Assembly: GCA_017999435.1 (NCBI GenBank)
Contig: JAGNLV010000002.1
Span: 62,001-126,000 of the forward strand
Direction of reading: 5' to 3'
DNA: 64,000 nucleotides
Origin: Candidatus Zixiibacteriota bacterium
GTDB taxonomy: Bacteria; Zixibacteria; MSB-5A5; GN15; FEB-12
Shown: positions 17,601-25,685 of the stretch, piece after piece
How the letters are laid out: each line of letters begins with the position of its first letter
How positions within the stretch are numbered: the first letter of the stretch is position 1
The notes under the pieces: model-generated
What the model was told of the DNA's origin: nothing
The model's input: only the letters and a program-made list of their open reading frames with translations
The model's database searches: none
Translations under genes and position numbers: made by a program

Positions 17601-18089
17601 TTGATGGCCGGAGATAGTGTGCTTGGCGATGAGTCGCAACTGAAAATGTATCGGTGGCACGAAGGTCTCAACATCTGGCAGTATGTCGGCGGCCTGGTCG
17701 ATACGAGCGGCAACAACGTCACCGCTGAAATCAGCACGCTCGGTACGTTCGCCCTGTTCACGACCAAGTCACCGGTGGGCGTTGAGGACGAGCTGGAAAG
17801 CCCACTGCCGTACCGGTTTGAAGTGAGCCAGAACTATCCGAACCCCTTTAACCCGACAACGACGATCGAGTACAGCGTGCCAGTCCGATCGCAGGTGACG
17901 ATCGAGATCTTCAACGTGCTTGGTCAGCAGGTACGGACGCTGGTGAATGAGCCGCAATCGGCAGGATCATATCGAGTAGAGTGGAATGGCTCTGATAAAG
18001 CTGGCAACTCTGTTTCGACCGGTGTCTATCTCTATCGTTTCCAGGCCGGCGATGTCGTGCAGACGAAGAAGATGCTGCTGATCAAATAG
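14610..18089 (+). CDS. secreted HAF-repeat/zincin metalloprotease-like protein with FlgD-like sorting domain
   Basis: A 1159-residue exported protein; AAAGGAG precedes ATG 14610 and a signal peptide covers about residues 1-24. Residues about 35-330 hold HAF-type repeats (INDNAVVVG, INNLGMVVG, INDSGVAVG), which form a beta-propeller. A domain at about 330-430 resembles a CNA-B/Ig unit. The centre contains HEFGH at residues 576-580 in a GHEFGHYALAFYDEY context, a zinc-binding HExxH with nearby acidic residues, suggesting a metallopeptidase. The C-terminal 85 residues (NYPNPFNPTTTIEYSVP, then GVYLYRFQAGD) are the FlgD-like/type IX C-terminal sorting domain. It is probably exported across the outer membrane and attached or released. 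It is the first cargo gene of the cassette after repeat copy 1. Protease activity is inferred from one motif. Confidence 0.8.
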   Translation: MRSSLVTILTLILTLNGPSVVLSQANYSIREVQMFPLQYKGHWGAINDNAVVVGHEATNGQATQWKDGIVTTLPRYSGCYAYAIDISSSGVVVGEDCSRPVCWINGEEVFLGGSGPDFSVSGGAECINSNGDIGGWYMSSGSSQLVPVIYSASAGSYQVLNFGGVLDNYGSFGINDRGDLVGQVTMAGEVSHWAFVYHNNTLVRLNTSGAEYNVSSARGINNLGMVVGYETIYGGGNCNAVLWEIGNPQPTILGTSAIAYAINDSGVAVGQSLSGNPVIFLDGQQIDLNTLVAKGSNVILSYAVDINNRGEILCLASISGYSRFCLLTPAPTITVKDVNDNSIPNVEFNLIKAMNDPPFFTEDTLGSFTTDSQGRLAMTAIAKDTFSVDLNTGTNKLVVGDSLKIAKLLQSVPSVRHPGIVGTMYSVHLDNAHFDDNGQMYFDVLKNSGLDVVMNHTEYRYNLLVSVEWDAVEAYQQGLQEDFQQMSNYLYDVTDGQLRLDTIGIVDDGELWEEADVHIRASNTHRPDAAVNAIGHPGWGPITMPRKWYGDGSRAYSYDHHPLGEALAMDYRTKGHEFGHYALAFYDEYFFCDQAGKCAEEPDLHCQPYPAGNYGFMDWQYEGALGGVRSSEMSSRYRYVSDYCRNTQQLIKNDTSCWDQFEEWAEGTFDGIYVPIRRPDTEDTLEHLTPPGLDYILGPNDNLAVPDYDVGAQIYFASPIQPPDPGNRSLNLALVAVPAAPVEVTLEKSLPGDRKRMIEQGSTTDDGMLWVLGASAADRINARGYVYDIINEPSAAAASRVRRQWLTASLDLSTVIGDSVSLSLLPIEGDYPLVLTADVAIAPQRWRLEFAEPFTQLPSVQFLSQSGQPLMPTVTQLTDNYNMRPADSIAAEGQVRLDAVDAVGQSFFVPFSYVTFVITDSTQLEKQLGPGNRAILSLSPQNSTITKTLIAASSYPPIMTGLEADAVQAGDAYAVSVAPTVALTGINQLTIAYEDEDLMAGDSVLGDESQLKMYRWHEGLNIWQYVGGLVDTSGNNVTAEISTLGTFALFTTKSPVGVEDELESPLPYRFEVSQNYPNPFNPTTTIEYSVPVRSQVTIEIFNVLGQQVRTLVNEPQSAGSYRVEWNGSDKAGNSVSTGVYLYRFQAGDVVQTKKMLLIK

Positions 18090-18221
18090 TGACCGCCTAT
18101 GAAGTGTCCACGTAAGGTTACATTACTCGATGCGTATATGGGATGAGGTCGCCGGCGTGTGTGGAAGCGACAGAACCAATGAAGTGACAAGTTGCATTAT
18201 GACTATTGGAAAGGATTACCG

Positions 18222-18749
18222 ATGGGTAAGACCGAAGAACATCTAAGAGCGGCATTTGCGGGCGAATCACAAGCTCGAAACAAGTATACGTACTTTGCTC
18301 AAGTGGCTCGCAAAGAAGGCTACCATTACATTGCGAGGATATTCGAAGAGACCGCCGAGAATGAGCGCCGTCATGCCAAGGACGAGTTTGCCCTGCTCAA
18401 CGGGATTGGAGATACCGCCGCGAATCTTGTTGCCGCCATCGAAGGGGAACAGCACGAGACCGTAACCATGTACCCCGAATTTGCCAAGGACGCCGAAGCC
18501 GAAGGGAACATGAAGGCGGCGGCTCTTTTTCGTATGATCGCGAAGGTCGAAGAGCATCATCGCAAGAGGTATCAGAAATTGTTGGATCGAGTAAAGAACG
18601 GTACCGTCTACAAACGTGAACAGCCAATCACGTGGAAGTGCAGTGTCTGCGGCTACGTCCACGAGGGAAACGAACCGCCCGGTAAGTGTCCATGCTGTGG
18701 GCACGCACGAGAGTATTTCGAGCCGGCCGACTTGGAGAGTGATATCTAA
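18222..18749 (+). CDS. rubrerythrin
   Basis: A 175-residue rubrerythrin. It reduces hydrogen peroxide in the cytoplasm of anaerobes with electrons from rubredoxin. The N-terminal ferritin-like four-helix domain shows the di-iron ligands in AGESQARNKY, EETAENERRHA and AKVEEHHRKRY. The C-terminal rubredoxin-type iron site is CSVCGY and CPCCGH. ATG 18222 is chosen because GGAAAGGA lies just upstream; the in-frame ATG at 18192 would only add residues before the normal family start. It lies 11 bases before the rubredoxin-glutamate synthase gene, so the two are an operon. Confidence 0.95.
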   Translation: MGKTEEHLRAAFAGESQARNKYTYFAQVARKEGYHYIARIFEETAENERRHAKDEFALLNGIGDTAANLVAAIEGEQHETVTMYPEFAKDAEAEGNMKAAALFRMIAKVEEHHRKRYQKLLDRVKNGTVYKREQPITWKCSVCGYVHEGNEPPGKCPCCGHAREYFEPADLESDI

Positions 18750-18760
18750 AGGAGTTGACC

Positions 18761-20158
18761 GTGGCCGTTTACAAGTGCGACGTCTGTGACTATCACTATG
18801 ATGAAGAGAACGAAGGGGTGAGGTGGGCTGACCTGCCCGACGACTGGGTATGCCCTGTCTGTGGATCGACCAAGGCGTATTTCAAGGCCGCAGAGGTTGC
18901 TATCGCGGCTAAAGCGCAACTTCCCGTCAAGTTAGATCAAGCCGAAAAATACCGTCGCTCATCAGATGACCTTGAGGAACAGATGGCCGACATCCATAGT
19001 ATGGCCGAAACGGGCATGTCCATCCTGGAACCGATGCGGACGAGAAAGTCGGTCGTATCCTGGGACGACCTCCTTATTCGGGGTGCACAGCTTGCCCGGC
19101 TGCCTCTCAACGATAGCGAAGCGGTCAGTACTGAGACGATCATTGGGCCGAAAGCTAAACAGCCGCTGGTGATCCAGACTCCAATTTATGTCTCGCATAT
19201 GTCTTTCGGCGCCTTGTCAAAGGAAGCTAAGATTGCGCTTGCGAAGGGGAGTGCGCTGGCAAAGACCGCCATGTGCTCTGGAGAAGGGGGCATTCTTCCT
19301 GAGTCTCTGGAAAGCTCTTACAAGTACATCTTCGAATACGTTCCCAATCAGTATAGCGTGACTGAAGAGAATCTGCGGAAAGTTGACGCCATTGAGATCA
19401 AGATCGGTCAATCTTCGAAGCCTGGTATGGGGGGCCATCTTCCCGGTGCTAAAGTAACTGAGGAGATTGCCGCGGTGAGAGGTATGCCAGTCGGGAAAGA
19501 TATCATTAGTCTATCTCGATTCAAGGATATCACGACTCCCGCAGATCTGCGAAAGAAGATTGATTGGTTGCGTGAGGCCTCCAGCGGGAAGCCGATTGGC
19601 GTAAAGATCGCGGCAGGCCGCGTCGAAGACGATTTGGAGTTTATACTCAAGGCGGGGCCGGATTTCATCACTATTGACGGCCGGCCAGGAGCCACCGGCG
19701 CATCGTCCAAGTACATTAAGGCAGCGACGTCGGTGCCAACTATCTTCGCTCTATATCGGGCCCGGAAATGTCTGGATTCTTGTGGTGCGAGGGATGTCTC
19801 TTTGGTCATCACTGGAGGACTTCGAGTTTCCTCAGATTTTGCCAAGGCCCTGGCGCTTGGTGCGGACGCAATCGCAATCGCGACGGCTGCCCTCATTGCC
19901 TGCGGTTGCCAGCAATACCGGGTGTGTCATACCGGAATATGTCCCATGGGGATTGCCACTCAGGACCCTAACTTGCGAAGCCGGCTCGATATTGAAAGAT
20001 CGTCATCCAACTTGGCGAGTTTTGTCAGAGTTTGCACTTCGGAGCTAAAGGATTTCGCCCGTCTCACCGGCAATGACAACGTGCACAAGCTATCACTAGC
20101 CGATATTTGCACGACAAACAGTGAGATTTCGAATCACACAGAGATTGATCATGTCTGA
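18761..20158 (+). CDS. rubredoxin fused to glutamate synthase large-subunit FMN domain
   Basis: A 465-residue fusion. Residues 1-50 are a rubredoxin with CDVCDY and CPVCGS iron ligands. Residues about 110-440 are the glutamate synthase domain 2 (GltB-like, FMN barrel; MSFGALS, KPGMGGHLPGAKV, DGRPGATGAS, TGGLR), ending with the 3Fe-4S cysteines in CGCQQYRVCHTGICP. The glutaminase domain of full glutamate synthase is absent, as in short archaeal-type enzymes, so the substrate is uncertain. GTG 18761 follows AAAGGAG with six bases between. With the adjoining rubrerythrin it may form an electron-transfer pair for peroxide reduction or redox-linked amination. The gene ends 22 bases before repeat copy 2, leaving no room for an integrase. 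Confidence 0.88.
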   Translation: MAVYKCDVCDYHYDEENEGVRWADLPDDWVCPVCGSTKAYFKAAEVAIAAKAQLPVKLDQAEKYRRSSDDLEEQMADIHSMAETGMSILEPMRTRKSVVSWDDLLIRGAQLARLPLNDSEAVSTETIIGPKAKQPLVIQTPIYVSHMSFGALSKEAKIALAKGSALAKTAMCSGEGGILPESLESSYKYIFEYVPNQYSVTEENLRKVDAIEIKIGQSSKPGMGGHLPGAKVTEEIAAVRGMPVGKDIISLSRFKDITTPADLRKKIDWLREASSGKPIGVKIAAGRVEDDLEFILKAGPDFITIDGRPGATGASSKYIKAATSVPTIFALYRARKCLDSCGARDVSLVITGGLRVSSDFAKALALGADAIAIATAALIACGCQQYRVCHTGICPMGIATQDPNLRSRLDIERSSSNLASFVRVCTSELKDFARLTGNDNVHKLSLADICTTNSEISNHTEIDHV

Positions 20159-20179
20159 GTGCAGTAAGCTGAAAAAAAC

Positions 20180-20259
20180 GGTCACAATTTGGTCACAATG
20201 ACACGTAAGTCCTTGTCCCACATAGCGAGTCGGGGGTTCGATTCCCCCCACCTCCACCA
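20180..20259 (+). repeat. attachment-like repeat copy 2 (tRNA/tmRNA 3'-end type)
   Basis: Full-length copy with both GTCAC arm motifs, ACGTAAGTCCTTGT core and T-arm/acceptor ending CACCTCCACC followed by A. The core inverted repeat has changes (TTGTCCCACATAG). The complementary strand contains a spurious frame reading GGIEPPTR, an artefact commonly produced by RNA-gene 3' ends. Confidence 0.88.
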
Positions 20260-20599
20260 TAATGGGTCTATGATAGCTATGGTTAGACACGACAAACACT
20301 CTTGATCATGTGATTTCGAGTATATACTCCTCACCTATTCTCTCGGAAGACGTATAGTTCACTTCCCTTCGAACGGCCATTGGCATCACTCGAACGGCGC
20401 CATAAATCGGAAGATCGCGGTGCCCAAATGGTCTGACGACCGACCCTATTCGCATAACTACTTGACACTCCCTCAACAACTTGCCAGCTTTGTTCAGATA
20501 TGTGACGGCGCTCTCAGCACCGGATGGGCGGAGCTTTCGGCACCTGCATCTTCGCCTACCCTACGGCACTACATCGAGGCCCCCGAAAGGAGTAGGTTC
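20260..20599. other. leader of the S10 peptidase gene
   Basis: No separate gene. The downstream frame stays open back to 20420, but the real start is at 20600 by ribosome binding site and signal peptide, so this is a 5' leader without recognised signals. Confidence 0.5.
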
Positions 20600-22168
20600 A
20601 TGCGTGCGAAGCATCTCTTTCTAGCAATTAGTGTTGTTCAGTTGTTCCTGTTTGCGTTCTGCAGCCGTGCTGTGGCGGCGGATTCCGGCAACCTGTCGGA
20701 AAAGGACAAAGACACTACCACCGTCAATTCGGCGACGGCACCCAAGGCAGAGAAGTCAGTCACTACGCATAAACTCACTATTGGCGGTGAGTCCATCCCT
20801 TTTACCGCTACGGCGGGAACTCTGATTATTCGTAATGACAAGGATCTTCCCTACGCTAGCATGGGTTACATCGCATATGTCAGGAGCAATGTAACCGATA
20901 TCAGCCACCGGCCAATTACTTTTGCATATAATGGCGGCCCCGGATCATGCTCGGTGTGGCTCCATATGGGAGCTTTGGGCGGCAAGCGAATTGTCACGGG
21001 CGATACCTCTTTCATTCCGCCGGCGCCTTACAAGCTGGTCGATAATGAATTCAGCATATTGGATAAAACTGATATTATCATGATTGACGCGATCGGTACC
21101 GGTTTCAGTCATGCCGTTGGCGAGGCGAAAGACAAAGATTTTTGGAGTGTCGACCCCGATATCGAATCGTTTGCGAGGTTTATCAAGCAGTATATTACGG
21201 ATAACGGCCGATGGAATTCACCGAAGTACCTCCTGGGTGAAAGTTACGGGACAACCAGATCAGCCGGTGTTGTCGATTATCTTCAAAGCAGGGAATACAT
21301 GTCCTTCAATGGCTTGATTCTTATCTCCATGGCCACAGACCTCGAACTGCTTTTTGACGATATGCCGGGGTATCATTGGCCTTCTGTGTTCTCGCTTCCA
21401 ACATACACCGCGATTGCGTGGTACCATAAAATGCTGCCCGATCCCCCCGCCGATATCGATCTGCTTCTCAAAGAGGTGCGCACTTTTGCCCTTGGGGAAT
21501 ACTCGAATGCGCTCGCGCAGGGAAACGCTCTGCCTGTTCCCACGCGGAAAGCCATCATAGAAAAACTCCACCGCTACACTGGACTCTCGATTGATTATCT
21601 CGATAAGGCTAATATGCGAGTGACGTCAGCACAATTTGCGAACCAATTAATGCGCGAACATGGTAAGACAGTCGGAATGCTCGATGGCCGGTTCCTCGGT
21701 GTGAATTTTAACCCACTGGGGAAGAGTGCGGAGTACGATCCCATGGATGCCGCGACGACATCAGCGTTCGTCGCCTCATTTCTGGATTATCTTCAACGTG
21801 ATTTGAAATTCAGCCCCGATAGAACATATGTATTTGATGCGAACGTTTTTGCAACTTGGGATTACAGGCATAAGGCTGGGAATTATGAACTGCCCCAGCC
21901 GCTGGCAAACACCGGTATTGATCTTGCGCACGCGATGGGATTCAATCCGAACTTGCGAGTTTTGGTCTTGCAGGGCACCTTTGATCTTGGTAGTGTATTT
22001 CTTGCAACTGAGTACATGATTTCCCATTTAGATCTGCAGGATGATTTGCGTTCTCATATTCGCATAGAATACTATGAGGCAGGCCATGAGATGTACACTC
22101 ATGAACCGTCCTTGAAGAAGCTAAAGTCGGATGTCGCAGCCTTTTTCGACCAAACGAAAAAGCCGTGA
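20600..22168 (+). CDS. secreted S10 serine carboxypeptidase-like protein
   Basis: A 522-residue exported alpha/beta hydrolase of peptidase family S10. AAAGGAG precedes ATG 20600 and residues 1-27 are a signal peptide ending in AVAAD. Family marks are FAYNGGPGSCS (oxyanion region), GESYG with Ser215 as nucleophile, the aspartate in QGTFDLG and the histidine in EAGHEMYTHEPS. S10 enzymes remove C-terminal amino acids from peptides at acidic pH. Location is probably periplasmic or extracellular. It is followed closely by a second hydrolase gene, and both sit in the cassette between repeat copies 2 and 3. Confidence 0.9.
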   Translation: MRAKHLFLAISVVQLFLFAFCSRAVAADSGNLSEKDKDTTTVNSATAPKAEKSVTTHKLTIGGESIPFTATAGTLIIRNDKDLPYASMGYIAYVRSNVTDISHRPITFAYNGGPGSCSVWLHMGALGGKRIVTGDTSFIPPAPYKLVDNEFSILDKTDIIMIDAIGTGFSHAVGEAKDKDFWSVDPDIESFARFIKQYITDNGRWNSPKYLLGESYGTTRSAGVVDYLQSREYMSFNGLILISMATDLELLFDDMPGYHWPSVFSLPTYTAIAWYHKMLPDPPADIDLLLKEVRTFALGEYSNALAQGNALPVPTRKAIIEKLHRYTGLSIDYLDKANMRVTSAQFANQLMREHGKTVGMLDGRFLGVNFNPLGKSAEYDPMDAATTSAFVASFLDYLQRDLKFSPDRTYVFDANVFATWDYRHKAGNYELPQPLANTGIDLAHAMGFNPNLRVLVLQGTFDLGSVFLATEYMISHLDLQDDLRSHIRIEYYEAGHEMYTHEPSLKKLKSDVAAFFDQTKKP

Positions 22169-22297
22169 TTACGGCCTCTTATGTTCGTGCATCCACGGCA
22201 GGCAGTGAGTCAACCGCTAATGCGCTTTGAAGATCTAGGGCTCTCAGGAGTCGGGCACAGGAATGCGGCAGCAAAGTCGAAAAAGAGGAAATTGGTA

Positions 22298-24073
22298 ATG
22301 AACATTGTCAAGACCACTTTGACTTTGGTTGCGTGGAGCGTGCTCTTTGTCGCCAGTCTATCCGCGCAGGTCACCGACACGTCGTTGTCTGCATCGATTG
22401 ATCTTCTATGGGGAGTTAAGATCCCCATGCGGGATGGCATTCAACTCAATGCGACCGTATACAAGCCGAAAGGGGCCGGGCCTCTGCCGGTCATCCTGAC
22501 GCTGACGCCGTATATTGCCGATACGTACCATAACGAGGCCTTCTACTTTGCACAGAATGGCTACGTTTTCGTCATGGTAGACGTTCGCGGGCGCGGTAAT
22601 TCACAGGGTACGTTCAATGCCTTGCGCCAAGAGGCCAATGATGGCTTTGATGCTGTAGGCTGGATAGCCAGGCAATCGTGGTGCGACGGTCGGATTGCTA
22701 TGTACGGTAGTTCTTATGACGGTTACGACCAGTGGGCCACCGCCAAAGAATTTCCCCCGAACTTGAAGACCATCGTGCCCACGGCGGCGGCGATGCCTTC
22801 GATCGATATCCCGTTTTGGAAGAATATTTGGGATCCTTTTGATGTACAGTGGATCACTCTGACGAGCGGTGTGACAGCCAACAAGAAGCTCTTCGCGGAA
22901 TCGCACTTTTGGATACAGAAGTACCGTGAATTGTACATGGAGCATCGAGCCTTCAGGGAACTCGATACGATTACTGGCAATCCCTCCGCTCTTTTTCAGG
23001 AGTGGCTCGCGCACCCCTGCCCGGATTCCTACTGGGATGCCTGCAATCCCGCTGCCGAGCAATTCGCTCGAATCGATATGCCTATCTTGACGATCACGGG
23101 CTATTACGACGATGATCAGCCCGGTGCGATGGAATTCTACCGACGGCACATGATGTTTGGTTCTCGAGAAGCACGAGCGCGCCATTATATAGTCATTGGG
23201 CCATGGGATCATGGTGGGACAGATTCTCCGACCAAGGAAGTCGGCGGCCTGCTGTTCGGAGATGCACGCGTGCTCGACATGAACCAACTCCACAAGGAGT
23301 GGTACGACTGGGTTCTCAAATCGGGTCAGAAGCCCGGGTTTTTAGAGGCTCGTGTTGCCTACTATGTTGTCGGCAAGGACGTGTGGAAGTATGCCGATTC
23401 ACTCGAAGCCATTGGTGCCGACAAACGCGTGCTTTACCTCGGTTCCAATGGCAGTAATGCAAACGATGTCTTCCATTCCGGATATCTGACGGAAGCACGA
23501 GCGACGGAATTCGCTTCAGACAGCTTCGTATACGATCCACTCGACACGCGGCCGGCCGAGTTGGAAACAGCGGAGATTGAGAACTACTTGACGGATGAGC
23601 GTTATGCGCTGAACCTCTTTGGCAATGGTTTGGTATATCACACAGAAGCCTTTGCCGAGAGCACCGAGGTTAGCGGCAACTCGAAGCTTGTCCTCTGGAT
23701 TTCCATGGATGTGCCGGATGCCGACTTCCAGGCAACTCTGTACGAAATCATGCCGGATGGGAAGAGTATTCTCCTGGCTCGCGACCGTTTGCGGGCTCGC
23801 TTTCGCGAATCTCTCCGGGAGGAGAGACTAATCAAGCCTGGAGAAGTCCTGAAATACGAATTCACTGGCTTCAATTGGTTTTCACGCTATGTCGCCAAGG
23901 GGAGCCGACTTCGTCTGGTGATTGCTTGTCCCAATTCGATCTATCTACAGAAGAACTACAACAGTGGGAAAAATGTGGTCGAGGAGACGGGCAATGACGC
24001 GCGGACAGCACATATCAAGGTGTACCACGACGCTACACACCGAAGTTATCTCGAGTTGCCAGTCGGAAAGTGA
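22298..24073 (+). CDS. secreted CocE/NonD family (X-Pro dipeptidyl-peptidase S15-like) hydrolase
   Basis: A 591-residue exported hydrolase. ATG 22298 is chosen because GAGGAAAT lies upstream and a signal peptide (to about VASLSAQ) follows; the open frame reaches back to 22181 without one. The catalytic domain shows RGRGNSQG, GSSYDG with nucleophile Ser139, the aspartate region GYYDDDQPG and the histidine in PWDHGG. The C-terminal about 220 residues form the PepX_C jelly-roll domain. Family members hydrolyse X-Pro dipeptides, acyl esters or beta-lactam-type amides, so the substrate is open. It pairs with the S10 gene upstream (129-base gap). Confidence 0.88.
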   Translation: MNIVKTTLTLVAWSVLFVASLSAQVTDTSLSASIDLLWGVKIPMRDGIQLNATVYKPKGAGPLPVILTLTPYIADTYHNEAFYFAQNGYVFVMVDVRGRGNSQGTFNALRQEANDGFDAVGWIARQSWCDGRIAMYGSSYDGYDQWATAKEFPPNLKTIVPTAAAMPSIDIPFWKNIWDPFDVQWITLTSGVTANKKLFAESHFWIQKYRELYMEHRAFRELDTITGNPSALFQEWLAHPCPDSYWDACNPAAEQFARIDMPILTITGYYDDDQPGAMEFYRRHMMFGSREARARHYIVIGPWDHGGTDSPTKEVGGLLFGDARVLDMNQLHKEWYDWVLKSGQKPGFLEARVAYYVVGKDVWKYADSLEAIGADKRVLYLGSNGSNANDVFHSGYLTEARATEFASDSFVYDPLDTRPAELETAEIENYLTDERYALNLFGNGLVYHTEAFAESTEVSGNSKLVLWISMDVPDADFQATLYEIMPDGKSILLARDRLRARFRESLREERLIKPGEVLKYEFTGFNWFSRYVAKGSRLRLVIACPNSIYLQKNYNSGKNVVEETGNDARTAHIKVYHDATHRSYLELPVGK

Positions 24074-24150
24074 GCAGACGTGGGACGGTGGTTCGTGAAC
24101 CGTGCGTACTTGACAAGGCCATGTTAACCACTTCTAGACTGTAAGAAAGC

Positions 24151-24229
24151 GTCACAATTTGGTCACAATGACCCGTAAGTCCTTGTGCCACAACGCGAGT
24201 CGGGGGTTCGATTCCCCCCACCTCCACCA
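24151..24229 (+). repeat. attachment-like repeat copy 3 (tRNA/tmRNA 3'-end type)
   Basis: The best-preserved copy: both GTCAC arms, CGTAAGTCCTTGTG core with TTGTG-C-CACAA inverted repeat, full T-arm and acceptor ending CACCTCCACC followed by A. It differs from copy 2 at only a few positions. It starts 77 bases after the CocE-type gene. As in copy 2, the opposite strand yields a spurious GGIEPPTR frame. Confidence 0.88.
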
Positions 24230-24454
24230 TTTCTCCTGGAAGCAGAATTCCTTGAATTTCAACGTAAACCGGTGGATTTCGCGCATTCTCCTCTGACCTT
24301 GAAGTCCGAAAAACGCCAAGGCAAACCGCAATGACTTTCGACGGCCAACGTCAGATTGTCCCTCTCACTCAGACAAGAAGAGAGTTCCAAGACAGAAATA
24401 GAGGACTAATCGGTTGTTATTACTGACCCTACGACAACAAGAACCGCCTGCTCA
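24230..24454. other. intergenic stretch after repeat copy 3
   Basis: No gene or clear signal is visible between the repeat and the end of the convergent acetyltransferase gene. Confidence 0.5.
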
Positions 24455-25285
24455 TCAGCTGCCGAAGATTTTACTCCCGACAAGCCCCACGGCGGCGCAA
24501 GCGATGCCCTCGGGCATGCCAAACCTGTCCACTATAGTCTCGACGACAGCATCCAGCGTTTCCATCTGTCGCCTGACCGGTGCCGATGGGCGAATCTCGG
24601 TCAGTGTGTGGTTGCGCAGAACCAGTGCCCAATCCTCGAAAAAACGTGTCACCACGAGTCGATTGAGAAACGGCGCCTTGTCCTCGTAAGAGCGGTCTAC
24701 TACCTCCGCAAAATCATGTATGGTTTTGGAAGCCGGTTTCAACAAGTAACCATGAGCCAATTGGTTGCTTCTATATACCTCCAGCCGGCTGCGCCCTTGC
24801 TGATCCTGCGGTTTCAGAACGTAGCGCTCCGACCCCAACTCCAGCACGATATCATCGGCCTTGTTTCGGGGAATCGGCTTCCAGAATGGCTCGCCATATC
24901 CGACATCAACAATGGCTTCCTTTGCGCCGAAGGAGACGACATTGACCATATGTCCGTCGGGAGGGGCTCCGTTGACAGCTATGTCGGCGCTGCAGAGACG
25001 GGCTCGGTAGCCGAGATGAACCAATAGCAGGTGCATGTAGTAGTTGTTGGTGTAGCAGGTGCCCCCAAAATTACAGCGTTCAATGCCATCGAGAAACTCG
25101 TCCAATCGCGGAATCTTTCTGATTCCCAGGAAATGCGCCCGATATATTTTCGACACGTTTTCGAACGGTACTCGCCTCAGATGCGCTGACGTCAGTTCAG
25201 CCAGAGCTTCCCAACTCGGCGCGGTTCTCCTCACACCGATGCATTCGAGATAACGGTCAAAAGCCGCCTCCGAATAAACCTCCAT
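24455..25285 (-). CDS. arylamine N-acetyltransferase family protein
   Basis: A 276-residue NAT-family protein (PF00797 type). The Cys-His-Asp triad is visible: Cys77 in FGGTCYTNN, His112 in DGHMVNVV and Asp127 in VDVGYG. The family usually has RGGxCxE around the cysteine; the FGGTCYTNN here is divergent, so the acyl acceptor may differ from arylamines. ATG 25285 follows AGGAG with nine bases between; the frame is open further upstream but without family similarity. Acetyl-CoA-dependent cytoplasmic enzyme. It is the only gene between repeat copies 3 and 4 and runs opposite to the other cassette genes. Confidence 0.85.
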   Translation of the reverse strand: MEVYSEAAFDRYLECIGVRRTAPSWEALAELTSAHLRRVPFENVSKIYRAHFLGIRKIPRLDEFLDGIERCNFGGTCYTNNYYMHLLLVHLGYRARLCSADIAVNGAPPDGHMVNVVSFGAKEAIVDVGYGEPFWKPIPRNKADDIVLELGSERYVLKPQDQQGRSRLEVYRSNQLAHGYLLKPASKTIHDFAEVVDRSYEDKAPFLNRLVVTRFFEDWALVLRNHTLTEIRPSAPVRRQMETLDAVVETIVDRFGMPEGIACAAVGLVGSKIFGS

Positions 25286-25608
25286 ACCTCGATTCTCCTG
25301 TGCCAGATATGGGACATTACACCCGATTACAGAATATATAGCTAATACGGTATTTTTTGTCCCCAATGTTGTCACTAAAAAGACACCGAAACCGGGATAA
25401 CTGCCGGACGGGAGAGGGCCGATTGGCACCACTCGTGTCATTTCTGTCCCGCACGGGTTGTCCGCTCGTTCACCGATTCAGATATCGGATTATCTGCCGG
25501 GTGTGAGCCCCGGCACGGTCTCCTGAGGACTGGCTGCGGTGGTCAGTACGGTGCCACGGACCAGGCTGGACTCACAAGGCAACTTCCGAATTGGCCATGG
25601 AAATATGC
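25286..25608. other. intergenic stretch before repeat copy 4
   Basis: Upstream region of the acetyltransferase gene. No other gene or clear promoter is recognised. Confidence 0.4.
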
Positions 25609-25685
25609 GCCACGATATGGGCACTACATCACGTAAGTTCTTGTGCCGCAATACGACACTGGGGTTCCGTCCCCCATTTCCACTA
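25609..25685 (+). repeat. decayed attachment-like repeat copy 4 at the island edge
   Basis: A degenerate version of the other copies: CACGATATGGGCAC for the arm, CACGTAAGTTCTTGTGCC core almost intact, CTGGGGTTCCGTCCCCC for the T-arm and CATTTCCACTA for the acceptor. The T-arm still pairs partly. Base composition rises sharply to the right of this copy, so it probably marks the outer right end of the island and is its oldest repeat. Confidence 0.72.

Noticed and set aside
20096..20299. Minus-strand small frame reading GGIEPPTR at repeat copy 2, and its twin at 24033-24230
   Set aside because: This peptide is the known artefact of translating the 3' end of a tRNA/tmRNA-type gene; it supports the repeat, not a protein.
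14200..25685. CRISPR array
   Set aside because: The four repeats are thousands of bases apart with genes between them and no cas genes nearby.
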